A stretch of DNA of 64,000 nucleotides, from NCBI RefSeq assembly GCF_007431345.1, contig NZ_CP041730.1:3534001-3598000 (forward strand), given 5' to 3'. A program made the translations under genes and the position numbers. Of this stretch, positions 1 to 11,833 are shown piece after piece (the first letter of the stretch is position 1; every line of letters begins with the position of its first letter). Below the pieces are notes generated by a model. It saw nothing but the letters and a program-made list of their open reading frames with translations. It was not told where the DNA came from and did no database searches. The DNA comes from Chitinimonas arctica. Lineage in GTDB: Bacteria; Pseudomonadota; Gammaproteobacteria; Burkholderiales; Chitinimonadaceae.

Positions 1-1050
1 GGTGCAAGCCGTGCGCTGGTCGAGCAAGGATTGCAGGTCCGGGTGCTCTGCCAGCAGATTCAGCGCATCGGCGTCCAGGACCAGCGGCCGGGTCCGGCGC
101 AGTGCCGCCTGCAGCAGTTGCCTGGCTTGCGGGCTTTGTCCCAGGCCTGGGCCGACCAGCAGCACGCTGGCTTTGTCCAGCAGGGACAGGCTGGCATCTT
201 GCAGCATCAGTTCCGGCCGGCCGAAGTCCACCTTGGGACCATCCGCATCCAGCATCCCCACCAACACTTTGCCGCTACCCGCCTGCAAGGCCGCCCGGCC
301 GGCCAGCAGGCAGGCGCCCGCCATGCCCGCCGCGCCGCCGACCACGGCCACGCTGCCAAAGCTGCCCTTGTGCGTATCGGCCAGGCGATGCAAGTGTAGC
401 GGCTCCGCCACCGTCTCGGTGGTGGTAAGCGGGCCGGTGCCCAGCAGCTCGCATGGCAGGGCCAGTTGGTGGCAATGCGATTCGCCCACATAGTTCAAGG
501 CGGCGCCGGTGGCCAGGCCACGTGCCCGCCCGATAAAACTGAGCGTCCAACGGGCGCGGATGGCCGCCCCCGCCAGCCCGCCGCTGTCGGCCAGGACACC
601 GCTGGGCACATCCACGGCCAGTACCGGCCTGGCCATGGCATTGACGTTAGCGACCAGATGCCTGCCGAATTCGTTCAGCTCGCGATTCAGGCCGATACCG
701 AACAGGCCGTCCAGAATAAGCTGGTAGGGTAGGTCCGGCAGATGATCCATTTCCACGCCACCGGCCGCGCGCCAGGCGCGGTAGGCCTTAGCCGCGGCTG
801 GCGGCAGGCGGTCGGTGCCGAACGGCATTGCCACCTGGACCGGATAGCCGCGTTGCCGCAGCAAGGTGGCGGCCACCAGCGCATCGCCGCCATTGTTGCC
901 CGGGCCGACCAGGGCCAGAATAGCGGCCGCGCCGCCGAAACGGGCCGAGACGAAGTCGGCTGTCGCCGCGCCGGCGACCGGCATCAAAGGAAAGCCGCGA
1001 GCCAGGGCGGCTTGTTCGATTTGTCGGAGTCGGGATACCGGGTAATACAT
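1..1050 (-). CDS. nnr: Bifunctional NAD(P)H-hydrate epimerase/dehydratase, C-terminus cut by window edge
   Basis: The protein repairs hydrated NADH/NADPH in the cytoplasm: an N-terminal YjeF-type epimerase interconverts the R and S hydrates and a C-terminal ribokinase-like domain dehydrates the S form using ADP. I read 350 in-frame codons on the minus strand with no stop. The N-terminal half has the epimerase motif VGPGNNGGDALV. The second half opens with HKGSFGSVAVVGGAAGMAGA, typical of the dehydratase domain, and continues with LVGPGLGQ. The remaining C-terminal part lies outside the window. An in-frame ATG 12 bases further upstream (at 1062) is an alternative start, and neither has a strong ribosome binding site. 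The gene is divergent from the flavodoxin-like gene at 1099. Confidence 0.9.
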   Translation of the reverse strand, partial: MYYPVSRLRQIEQAALARGFPLMPVAGAATADFVSARFGGAAAILALVGPGNNGGDALVAATLLRQRGYPVQVAMPFGTDRLPPAAAKAYRAWRAAGGVEMDHLPDLPYQLILDGLFGIGLNRELNEFGRHLVANVNAMARPVLAVDVPSGVLADSGGLAGAAIRARWTLSFIGRARGLATGAALNYVGESHCHQLALPCELLGTGPLTTTETVAEPLHLHRLADTHKGSFGSVAVVGGAAGMAGACLLAGRAALQAGSGKVLVGMLDADGPKVDFGRPELMLQDASLSLLDKASVLLVGPGLGQSPQARQLLQAALRRTRPLVLDADALNLLAEHPDLQSLLDQRTACT

Positions 1051-1098
1051 CGTCGTCACCATTGGAAGCCATGCGCTGACTGTAGGACCAAGCCAATC

Positions 1099-1563
1099 AT
1101 GAAATGTCTGCTTATTCTACATGCCGGTGAAAGCGGGGCCGGCCATGCCTTCGCCCTGGCACAGGCTGCCGCTGAAGGCGCGCAGGCCGAAGCCGGCGGC
1201 GTGCAGGTGTGCTTGTGGCCCGCACTGCAGGCGGGTGTGGACGAACTGCTGGCGGCCGATGCACTGCTGTTCGTGACGCCCGAGAAATTCGGCTATATGG
1301 CCGGCGCGCTGAAAGACTTCTTCGACCGGACCTTCTATCCCGCCCAGGGCAAGGTGGCGGGCCTGCCCTATGCCTTGATCGTGGTGGCCGGCAACGACGG
1401 CTTGGGGGCGATCGGCGCGGTGGAGCGCATCGCCCGCGGCTATCCGTTCAAGCCGGTCGCCGAGCCTTTGCTGGTGCGCGGCGCACCCACCCCGGTCGAG
1501 TTGGCCCAGGCCAGGGAGTTGGGCGAGGCCTTGGCTTCGGGCCTGCTGCTGGGGATATTTTGA
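1099..1563 (+). CDS. Flavodoxin-like / NADPH-dependent FMN reductase family protein
   Basis: This is a 154-residue single-domain protein with a Rossmann-type flavodoxin pattern. An initial beta strand (KCLLILHAGESGAG) provides a phosphate-binding loop, and a central segment LLFVTPEKFGYMAGALKDFF matches the flavin-contacting region of NAD(P)H-dependent FMN reductases. It probably binds FMN and shuttles electrons in the cytoplasm; the partner and substrate are not shown by the sequence. A longer upstream reading frame exists, but MKCLL matches how the family begins. The stop codon is followed one base later by the start of a GIY-YIG gene, so the two are probably co-transcribed. Confidence 0.75.
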   Translation: MKCLLILHAGESGAGHAFALAQAAAEGAQAEAGGVQVCLWPALQAGVDELLAADALLFVTPEKFGYMAGALKDFFDRTFYPAQGKVAGLPYALIVVAGNDGLGAIGAVERIARGYPFKPVAEPLLVRGAPTPVELAQARELGEALASGLLLGIF

Positions 1564-1564
1564 G

Positions 1565-1819
1565 ATGGTGCTGCAAGGATGGTGTGTCTACCTGCTGCGG
1601 TGCGGCGACGATAGCCTGTATTGCGGGTCCACCAACGACCTTGCCAAGCGCTTGAAATCGCATCAGGCAGGCAAGGGCGGACGCTATACCCGTGCCCATC
1701 TGCCGGTTTCCCTGGCGTATGCGGAAGCCTGCCTGGACCGCTCCGGTGCCCTTAAGCGGGAGGCGGCCATCAAGCGGCTGGACCGGGCCGCGAAATTTGC
1801 ACTTTTCCAGGCTGCCTAA
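1565..1819 (+). CDS. GIY-YIG nuclease superfamily protein (UPF0213/YhbQ type)
   Basis: This 84-residue protein consists almost entirely of a GIY-YIG domain. The two signature triads appear as CVYLLRC and LYCGSTNDLAKRLKSHQ, with the conserved Arg after the second strand and a downstream Glu in LKREAAIKRL. Stand-alone proteins of this size (YhbQ type) are DNA-binding or nuclease-like proteins of uncertain role in genome maintenance. It begins one base after the preceding stop and its 3' end overlaps the convergent metallophosphoesterase gene by 4 bases. Confidence 0.88.
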   Translation: MVLQGWCVYLLRCGDDSLYCGSTNDLAKRLKSHQAGKGGRYTRAHLPVSLAYAEACLDRSGALKREAAIKRLDRAAKFALFQAA

Positions 1820-3375
1820 GCTGCTCCACCGCCCCAGTCCGAACGTTCGCACCAACTGATCGCATCGCGCAGGTAGTAGCCGAACCGCCGGCTTGCCGTG
1901 GCCGGGTCGAGCCGGTCGTACACATACAGCGCCCGGCCGACGCCACGGCGGCGATAGCCGTAGTTCTGCTTGGGCATGATCTGGCTGCGCCAGGCGCCGG
2001 TGTTGATATAGCTGTAGTTGGGCTGGTCGGCCGGTTGTTCGAATTGCAGGTCGGCTTCCAGCGGGACGTGGGTATGCCCTTCGGTATGGATGCGAAAACC
2101 CTCTTCGCGATAGGCTTTCTGGAAGCCCGGCAAAGCCAGCAACTGCAATGTGCCGATGCCGGTCTGGGGTTCCTGCACCTTGGCCATCAGTTTCATGATG
2201 CCGAGGGTGATCCGATCGGCCTTGATCCGACCCAGCAGGGCCAGCACCGGCAGGAACAGCTTCAGCTTGGCCGGCGCGCTTCGCCAACTGACCGGCTGCG
2301 CCAGCCAACGGCGCAGGCTGGCGCGGAAATTGCCCGAGATAAGTTGCAACAGGGCTTCGTCCACGCCCTTGCCGCGTTGCAGGCGGGCTTCCTGGAGGAT
2401 GCGGACGATGCCGGCCACGGCGGGTCGGTACAGATCCATTTCGTCCAGGATGTGGTTCAGCCGGGTGATGGCGCGGGCGTTGACGGGGTGGCGGGTGACG
2501 TCCAATTGCCGTAGTTGCCGCTTGGTATCGTGGATAAAGCCGGATAGCAGGCCGGCGGCGACGGTATCGCCGAAGCAGGCGGCGGTGAAGGGTGAGAAAC
2601 CCAAACCTTGCCAGGTGCCGGGATGCCAGCCTTGGCCGGCCCGCCAGCCGGGCTGCGCGCGGCTGTTGCTGTTGTCGCGCCATTGGCCATGGGTGGCGAA
2701 CAGCTTGAAGCCGCGGTCGCCGAAATAAAAGGGTAGCCAGGGCGGCTCGTCGGCCTTGCCCGCGCCGTACATGGCGGCGATCCAGTCGCGGTAACCGGTT
2801 TCCTGCTCGCTGTCCGTCCAACCCAGGCAGTCGCGGTAGAAACGCTGCCGGGCGCTGGCCACCAGCAGCAGTTCCTTGTCGTGGTTGCCGACGATGGGAA
2901 TGATGCGTACGGCGGTGCCATCGGCTTGCAGCAGTGGCCGCAGGCGTTTGAGCTGTTCGAAGAAGCCGTGCTGGCCAAACAGGCCGAACGGGGTGGCATG
3001 CAGGCGGATGATGCCGTCCAGGATGGCGTTGACCAGCTCGGCGAAGCGGGCGTGGTCGCGATCCCAGGGATAGACGCCCGCCTCGGTCCAGGCCGCGCTG
3101 CGAACCAGGTCGATAATGTCGCCATTGAGTACCAGCACCAGTTCGTCGTGGTCGCGGCAGGCCAGCCGCAAATCCTGGAAGAAGCGCTGCCAATCATCGC
3201 CTTCGCCGCTTTGGTTGCCCACCGTGCCATCGGTGCAGTGGATATCGCTGATCACCACGCAAATCCGGTTTACGGCGTCGGAAGGGGGCGGAAAAGCCAT
3301 ATGCGGCAGGCTGCCGGCGCCGCTGTACTCGGGCGTGAACAGTTTCTGCAGCAGCGGTTGATTGGCGCTAGTCAT
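1816..3375 (-). CDS. Calcineurin-like metallophosphoesterase
   Basis: This 519-residue protein carries the whole metallophosphoesterase signature in order: ISDIHCTDG (DxH) near residue 36, LNGDIIDLV (GDxxD), IVGNHDKE (GNHD), FATHGQW, and GHTHVPLEAD near the C-terminus. These residues hold two metal ions that hydrolyse phosphomonoesters or diesters. No signal peptide is seen, so it is probably cytoplasmic. I chose the ATG at 3375 because the longer frame runs back inside the hydrolase gene; this start overlaps the upstream stop by 8 bases, a sign of translational coupling. It is the third gene of a minus-strand operon with the GMC oxidoreductase and the hydrolase. The substrate is unknown, but the context suggests lipid or sterol-like molecules. 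Confidence 0.85.
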   Translation of the reverse strand: MTSANQPLLQKLFTPEYSGAGSLPHMAFPPPSDAVNRICVVISDIHCTDGTVGNQSGEGDDWQRFFQDLRLACRDHDELVLVLNGDIIDLVRSAAWTEAGVYPWDRDHARFAELVNAILDGIIRLHATPFGLFGQHGFFEQLKRLRPLLQADGTAVRIIPIVGNHDKELLLVASARQRFYRDCLGWTDSEQETGYRDWIAAMYGAGKADEPPWLPFYFGDRGFKLFATHGQWRDNSNSRAQPGWRAGQGWHPGTWQGLGFSPFTAACFGDTVAAGLLSGFIHDTKRQLRQLDVTRHPVNARAITRLNHILDEMDLYRPAVAGIVRILQEARLQRGKGVDEALLQLISGNFRASLRRWLAQPVSWRSAPAKLKLFLPVLALLGRIKADRITLGIMKLMAKVQEPQTGIGTLQLLALPGFQKAYREEGFRIHTEGHTHVPLEADLQFEQPADQPNYSYINTGAWRSQIMPKQNYGYRRRGVGRALYVYDRLDPATASRRFGYYLRDAISWCERSDWGGGAA

Positions 3376-5128
3376 GGCTATGCGACTGCAGGAATTGCAG
3401 CAGGCGCGGAAAGATATCGGCCGCGACTTGCTTGCCCATGAAAATATCCTGGTGGCCATAGCTGGGGAATACATGCAGCTGGTGGCGGCCGGGCACGATG
3501 CGCTCCAGTCTTTGGTGGCAAATGATATTGGAGTCGGCGAAGACGCCATTTTCCTGGCCGGTGGTCAGCAGCAGGGGCGTCGTCATGTTCGCCGCCTGGG
3601 CGAAATAATTGTCCGGCAGCGCGGCGTAGCGTGGATGCCCGGCGGTGAACTTCACCGCGTCGTGATTGGCCTTTACCATCTTCAGCACATGTCGGTAGTA
3701 ATTGACGTTGATGCCGCCGAACAGGTCGCCCAGCCGTGCATGTGTCTCGGGCGCCATATTCTCGTGCTTGAACAGGGCAGGTTTGCCGGCGCCCCACATA
3801 AAGCTGAGCATATGGCAGGCGGAGGAATCGCACTCGTGGTGGAACAGGTCCACCCCCATGGCCAGCAGCTTGCCGGCCGACCACGCCGGCTGGTGGCGCC
3901 AGCGCGGATTGAGGTATTCCACCCCCAGCACCCAATCGCAAAGAAAGGGGCCGACACCCAGCTTGAACCTGGAATAGGCCGGCACCCGCGCGGTCAGGGC
4001 GATGCTGTTGAGGATGGCGCTGCGGATACCGCCGACCTGGCCGGCGAACAAGCTCATGCCAAAGGTAAGCGCGCCGACGCAATGGGCAATGACATGGATG
4101 CGCTTGCCGGGTCCGATCAGCTTGCGCAGGGTGGCGATGGCGGCCGGGTGGTCGTACAAGGCCAGGTCGTCCAGGTTGGCGGCATCGCGCAGCAGGTTGT
4201 AGGGGAAGCGATTGCTGCCGCGATGATCCAGTGTGAAAACGTCGGGGTAGCCGGCGTCCAGCAGGTACTGAACCAGATTGGTGTGCTCCGGCATGATGAA
4301 CATATCGGACGAGGTGGTCAGGCCGTGGATGATCAGCACCACGTCATCGCTGCCGCCGCGCTGGAAACGGGTAAGGGCAAGGCCCAGGCCGTCGCCCGTG
4401 CTGAAGGGGTGATGGCTGACGCTGGCGCCCGTGACGCCTTGCAGCGTGCCGCGTGGATATGGTCGCGGCGCTTCTCGCGGCCGAGGCGGCAAAGCCGGGC
4501 CATAGACCTGCCACAGGGAGCCGGCAAAGAATTCGCCGAAGGCCGCCAGGCCGGCCAGGCTGCCGGTACCCTCCGCGTCGGTGGCGCGAATGGTGCGCAA
4601 TACGCCAATGAAATCGCCTACGCCCAGGCTCAGCAGGCCACTGGCCAGGAGTTCGGCTTGAGGGGCCGCTTCCGGCGTGATATGGCCGTGGAACAGGTTG
4701 GTGTGCAGGGTGGTGGTGTCGTGCCACAGATCAAAGCCGGCATGGTGCTGGACTTCCTTCTGCCCGGCCAGGGTGAACAGCTCGCCGCCGATATTGCGGC
4801 AGTAGACCCGGTAGATCATCAGCTTGTGTTCGCGGTCGGCGGTGTCGGGCAGCAGCATGAAGACACCCGATTCCACCTGGGCCCGTCCGCCGACCAGCGG
4901 CCCTTCGATGTAACCGCTGAGGCGGCCCTCGTGTTGCCGGTTGGCCAGGAAGGCTTGCAGATCGTCGATGTCCACATCTACGTGCAAGGCCAGGCTCAGG
5001 CCGGCGGCACGGCCGGCCTCGAAGCCCTCGCTGAAGCTGTTGCCGCCCAGGCTGGCAAAACCGCTCATGGTTTCGGCGAAATGGATCTTGATACCGCTCA
5101 GGTCGGTCGGCATTGGCTGATTCATCAT
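3368..5128 (-). CDS. GMC-associated alpha/beta hydrolase with cysteine in the nucleophile elbow
   Basis: This is a 586-residue protein. The C-terminal half is an alpha/beta hydrolase with the oxyanion segment VLIIHGLTTSSDMF, the nucleophile elbow IAHCVGAL (Cys350), an acid region near TGQENGVFADSN, and a late His in FPSYGHQDIF. Serine is usual at the elbow; cysteine occurs in dienelactone hydrolases and PHA synthases. The first roughly 250 residues lack a recognised fold but appear designed to pair with cholesterol-oxidase-like GMC enzymes. The gene follows the GMC stop by 14 bases and overlaps the next gene by 8. ATG at 5128 is preceded by AAGGGA; ATG at 5125 is an alternative. It probably cleaves an ester or thioester of the oxidase product, which is inference. 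Confidence 0.8.
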   Translation of the reverse strand: MMNQPMPTDLSGIKIHFAETMSGFASLGGNSFSEGFEAGRAAGLSLALHVDVDIDDLQAFLANRQHEGRLSGYIEGPLVGGRAQVESGVFMLLPDTADREHKLMIYRVYCRNIGGELFTLAGQKEVQHHAGFDLWHDTTTLHTNLFHGHITPEAAPQAELLASGLLSLGVGDFIGVLRTIRATDAEGTGSLAGLAAFGEFFAGSLWQVYGPALPPRPREAPRPYPRGTLQGVTGASVSHHPFSTGDGLGLALTRFQRGGSDDVVLIIHGLTTSSDMFIMPEHTNLVQYLLDAGYPDVFTLDHRGSNRFPYNLLRDAANLDDLALYDHPAAIATLRKLIGPGKRIHVIAHCVGALTFGMSLFAGQVGGIRSAILNSIALTARVPAYSRFKLGVGPFLCDWVLGVEYLNPRWRHQPAWSAGKLLAMGVDLFHHECDSSACHMLSFMWGAGKPALFKHENMAPETHARLGDLFGGINVNYYRHVLKMVKANHDAVKFTAGHPRYAALPDNYFAQAANMTTPLLLTTGQENGVFADSNIICHQRLERIVPGRHQLHVFPSYGHQDIFMGKQVAADIFPRLLQFLQSHSHD

Positions 5129-5142
5129 GATTCGGTTTTCCC

Positions 5143-6915
5143 TTACTGCAAGGTGTCGTCGGGCATCCGGCCGGTGATGCCGTGGGCGATCCATTCCGCC
5201 AGGGCCGCGATCGTGGCAGCCGGGTTGGCGCCGAGGGCGGCCGGCACGATCGAGCCGTCGGCCACATAGAGCCCCTGGTAGCCGAATACCTGGCCACGGT
5301 CCGCGGCAGCGGCGCTGACCACGCCCTGCCGTGGGCTGTCGGCCAGGGTGCAGCCACCCAAGGGATGCACGCTGACATTGCGATTGGAGGGCCACAGCCA
5401 GGTCGGCATGGGCAGGAAGACATTGGCCTGCATATAGCGGCAGAAACGCCGGCAAAGTGTCAGGATGGCCTGGTACAGCGGCTGGCTGCCGGCTTGCGGC
5501 CAGTCGAGGTCGAGGAAGCCGGCCCGGTTGAGGCGGCAGCGCCCGTCGGACTGGTCCAGGCCCATGCACAGCAGGACCGCGCTGCGTTGGGTGATATCGT
5601 GGCTCAGCAGCTGGTTGAGGATATGCCCCATGCGCTGGCTGGCCTTGCCGGTGTAGGGCTTGCCGCGCAGCAGATCGAGCCCCAGCCGGCATATCCGGCG
5701 GATGCTGTCCCAGGGGCTGATGATGGGCCGCACCGTGGCCATCGCCCAGGCGGCATGGCTGGGGATGCTGGCATCCTGCAGCAGAAAGGCGCGCTTGGGA
5801 TCGTGGTTGTCGAACAGGTGGTGATCGGTGAATTGGGTGATCACCGGTCCATAGGTGGCATCCAGCCGACGCTTGCCGTCCAGCGCAAAACAGAGGAAGT
5901 CGCCATTGCCGGAGAAGCGTTGCCCTAGCGCCGGGCTGATATCGGGCAGGCTGCGGTGGATATCGCGGCAACGCAGCAACAACTCGTTGCTGCCCATGGT
6001 GCCGGCCGCTACCACCACCCGCCGGCTGGTCACCGAAGTGGCCTGATCCCACGCGAAATCGTCGAAATAGACCCGGTAGCCATATTCGCCATGGGCTTGC
6101 GCATCGTCTTCGCCCTCTGCGTTCAAGGGCACGATGCGATTGACCCGGCAGCCGGTACGCAGTTCGGCGCCATGCAGCTCCCTGGCGGCATGCAGATAGT
6201 TCAGGTCGGTGCTGTTCTTGGCGTGCAGATTGCAGCCGAGATCGCATTCCCCGCAGTAGGTGCAGGAGGTTTGCCGGGCGCCGTAGCGGTTGTGCTCCTG
6301 CACGCCGATCGCGGTCGGGACGGCCTCGCCCCGGTAGTTGTAGCCATTACCGAAGAACACCGCGATATCCGCCAGCTTGCTGGGCAGTTTCTGTTCCTTG
6401 GCAAAGCGCTGGAAGGCCTGGGTTCGGCGGACAAAGCGGCGGTCATTTTCGTCGGCATGGGGCGGGATGGTACGGGCACCCAGCACCGACTGGGCCACGT
6501 CATAGTAGGGCGCCAAGACCGACAGATCGAGCTGGGCCGGCCAGTTCTGTTGGAAAACCCGCGCCGGCGGCCGCAGGAATACATTTGCGTAGATCAGCGA
6601 ACCGCCGCCCAGGCCGGCGCAGGTGACGGTATCCATGCGGGCGAAGCGACGGATGTCGAACATGCCGAGCAGGCCGCCGTGGCTGCGCTTACGGCGGCGT
6701 ACCAGCTCGGGCCGGGCACGTGTATCGTCGGCCGGGCTCCAGAAATTATTGGCCAGGTCGGCCGGGCTGCGGGGAAAGCTGCCGAGCGGGTAAGCCTTGC
6801 CCCGTTCCAGCAATAAGACCTTGCCCGGCCACTGTTTGCCCAGGCGCGCGCACATGACGGCGCCGCCGAAGCCACTGCCGATGACAAGTGCCTCGTAATC
6901 GGTTGTACAAGCCAT
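5143..6915 (-). CDS. GMC-family FAD oxidoreductase (cholesterol oxidase-like)
   Basis: This 590-residue flavoenzyme opens with the FAD-binding motif VIGSGFGGAVMC and has the second GMC signature LGGGSLIYANVFLRPP near residue 110. Near the C-terminus, VSVHPLGGC contains the catalytic His region and LYVADGSIVPAALGANPAAT is the classic GMC C-terminal motif. A four-cysteine stretch, CTYCGECDLGC, lies near residue 225, as in other enzymes of this subclass. It probably oxidises the hydroxyl of a sterol-like or other hydrophobic alcohol; the true substrate cannot be read from the sequence. It is the first gene of the GMC-hydrolase-phosphoesterase operon and is divergent from the histidine kinase at 7040. 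Confidence 0.87.
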   Translation of the reverse strand: MACTTDYEALVIGSGFGGAVMCARLGKQWPGKVLLLERGKAYPLGSFPRSPADLANNFWSPADDTRARPELVRRRKRSHGGLLGMFDIRRFARMDTVTCAGLGGGSLIYANVFLRPPARVFQQNWPAQLDLSVLAPYYDVAQSVLGARTIPPHADENDRRFVRRTQAFQRFAKEQKLPSKLADIAVFFGNGYNYRGEAVPTAIGVQEHNRYGARQTSCTYCGECDLGCNLHAKNSTDLNYLHAARELHGAELRTGCRVNRIVPLNAEGEDDAQAHGEYGYRVYFDDFAWDQATSVTSRRVVVAAGTMGSNELLLRCRDIHRSLPDISPALGQRFSGNGDFLCFALDGKRRLDATYGPVITQFTDHHLFDNHDPKRAFLLQDASIPSHAAWAMATVRPIISPWDSIRRICRLGLDLLRGKPYTGKASQRMGHILNQLLSHDITQRSAVLLCMGLDQSDGRCRLNRAGFLDLDWPQAGSQPLYQAILTLCRRFCRYMQANVFLPMPTWLWPSNRNVSVHPLGGCTLADSPRQGVVSAAAADRGQVFGYQGLYVADGSIVPAALGANPAATIAALAEWIAHGITGRMPDDTLQ

Positions 6916-7039
6916 TTTCCGCCCGTTTTGTATTGGAATTTATACTGGGCTGGAGTGTAGTGCAGCGGCTAAAACAAACCATAATAGAAATCTGATTCTC
7001 TTCTGCTAGCATGAAGGGCTTTTTCACCCGATTGGCGCG

Positions 7040-10444
<3,405 letters not shown>

Positions 10445-10475
10445 CGGGTTTTCGCGACGTGGATAAATGTTATAT

Positions 10476-10505
10476 TTGACCGTCGCGCCCCAGCCTGACT
10501 AGACT
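10476..10505 (+). promoter_or_regulatory. Predicted sigma-70 promoter for the rsgA leader
   Basis: TTGACC (10476-10481) and TAGACT (10500-10505) are separated by 18 bases. Transcription would begin near 10512, giving a leader of about 245 bases before rsgA that includes a 13-codon reading frame. The boxes fit the consensus reasonably, but start-site data are absent. Confidence 0.45.
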
Positions 10506-10540
10506 GTGTACTTCCCTTCCACCACCACAGGAGCGTAGCC

Positions 10541-10582
10541 ATGAAGAAATTTGACCTTGCCCTCCTGTCGGTCGCTGCCTGA
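10541..10582 (+). CDS. Possible 13-residue leader peptide upstream of rsgA
   Basis: A short frame encoding MKKFDLALLSVAA has a good ribosome binding site (AGGAG, 7 bases before the ATG). It stops about 175 bases before the rsgA start. It sits inside the gene-free stretch 10445-10756, downstream of a predicted promoter and upstream of a strong hairpin at 10712. It could be a regulatory upstream frame or a chance reading frame. It shows no run of a single amino-acid codon typical of classic attenuators. Confidence 0.3.
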   Translation: MKKFDLALLSVAA

Positions 10583-10711
10583 GCCGTTTCACTTTACCGT
10601 TTGCCGTAGCACGGTAGTTTCCTTGTAAGCCAGGTGTCACGCCCGCCCTCGCGCGGCCGACTTCCAACTGTGTTTTCCTCCACACGCGCCCACTGGCTGC
10701 GTCGTGGTCCT

Positions 10712-10730
10712 GCTTGCGCTTGGCGCAAGC
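10712..10730 (+). other. Perfect 8-bp hairpin just upstream of rsgA
   Basis: GCTTGCGC and GCGCAAGC pair around a TTG loop and end 26 bases before the rsgA ATG. No U-tract follows, so it is not a simple terminator. It may affect ribosome access to rsgA. Confidence 0.5.
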
Positions 10731-10756
10731 GAACAGACCTGGATTACAACGACATC

Positions 10757-11833
10757 ATGATCGATTTCGATTTCGCGGCACTGCGCGGCATTGGGCTGAC
10801 GCAGCAGATTGTTCAGCAATTTTTTAACCACGACCACACGCTTGCCCACGATGCCCGCCTGATGCGGGTGACCGAGGTACAACGCGATTGCCTGCAGGTT
10901 CATGACGGCGAACGTGACCATCAGGCGCGCAGCCTGCCCGGCTTGACCGCCTCATTGCAACAGGAGGGGACAGGCCTGGCCGTGGGCGACTGGGTGATGG
11001 TGCAGCAGCGCGCCCATGAGGAACTATGGCTTAGCGAACGGCTGCCGCCCCTCACCCATCTGGCGCGCCGCGCCAATGACGGGCGCCGCCAACCCCTGGC
11101 CAGCAATATCGACACGGCCTTGCTGGTGATGGGTTTGGACCATGATTACAACCCGCGCCGGATGGAGCGCTATCTGGCTCTGGTGCAGGCGAGCGGGGTC
11201 CTGGCGGTGGTGGTGTTGACCAAGGCCGACATCGGCCAGGACGTGGAAGAGCGCATGGCGGAATTGCATGCGCGCTTGCCGCGCAATGTGCCGGTACATG
11301 CCGTCAATGCGCTATCGGCCGATACGCGGGACGAACTGGCGCCGTGGCTGGGCGAAGGCCAGACCTTGGTGATGCTGGGCTCGTCCGGCGCCGGCAAATC
11401 CACCTTGACCAATACCCTTACCGGCAGCGATGCCCAGCTGACCGGTGGTGTACGCTCGGGCGATGGCCGTGGCCGCCATACCACCACGGCGCGTTCCCTG
11501 CACCGTTGCGAGGGCGGAGCCTGCATCATCGATACACCGGGCCTGCGCACCTGGCGGCCGGATGCCGACGAGCAAAGCCTGGCGGCGACCTTCGAGGATA
11601 TCGAGTCGCTGGCCGGACAATGCCAGTTCCGCGACTGCCGGCACGAGGAGGAGCCGGGCTGTGCGGTACGTAGCATCATCTCCGCCGACCGGCTGCTCAA
11701 CTACCGCAAATTGCTGCGCGAGGTCCGTCGCAGCCAGCAGACGCCGTTGGACCGTCAGGCCAACCTGGCCAAATGGAAGAAGATCAGCAAGGCCGGGAAG
11801 GAGCGGCAGCGTGATAAGCGGGGCTTGCTTTAA
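10757..11833 (+). CDS. rsgA: Ribosome small-subunit-dependent GTPase A
   Basis: RsgA is a circularly permuted GTPase that checks late assembly of the 30S ribosomal subunit and helps release assembly factors. The 358-residue product has an N-terminal OB-fold region (about 30-110, with GLAVGDWVMVQ), then the permuted G domain: G4 LTKAD, G1 GSSGAGKSTLTN, G2/G3 region ending IDTPGLRTW. The C-terminal zinc-binding segment is CQFRDCRHEEEPGCAV. The ATG at 10757 is chosen over a longer frame because MIDFDF fits family N-termini and the added residues have no domain character. The gene is preceded by a long leader and converges with a LysR gene, overlapping it by 4 bases. Confidence 0.93.
   Translation: MIDFDFAALRGIGLTQQIVQQFFNHDHTLAHDARLMRVTEVQRDCLQVHDGERDHQARSLPGLTASLQQEGTGLAVGDWVMVQQRAHEELWLSERLPPLTHLARRANDGRRQPLASNIDTALLVMGLDHDYNPRRMERYLALVQASGVLAVVVLTKADIGQDVEERMAELHARLPRNVPVHAVNALSADTRDELAPWLGEGQTLVMLGSSGAGKSTLTNTLTGSDAQLTGGVRSGDGRGRHTTTARSLHRCEGGACIIDTPGLRTWRPDADEQSLAATFEDIESLAGQCQFRDCRHEEEPGCAVRSIISADRLLNYRKLLREVRRSQQTPLDRQANLAKWKKISKAGKERQRDKRGLL

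Noticed and set aside
3362..5269. Long open frame of over 600 codons on the plus strand
   Set aside because: It lies antisense to the hydrolase gene, whose motifs are clear, and shows no domain pattern. High GC makes such shadow frames common here.
6200..6300. Iron-sulphur cluster in the GMC oxidoreductase
   Set aside because: CTYCGECDLGC resembles a cluster motif, but similar cysteines occur in this GMC subclass without a demonstrated cluster that I can name, so I do not claim one.
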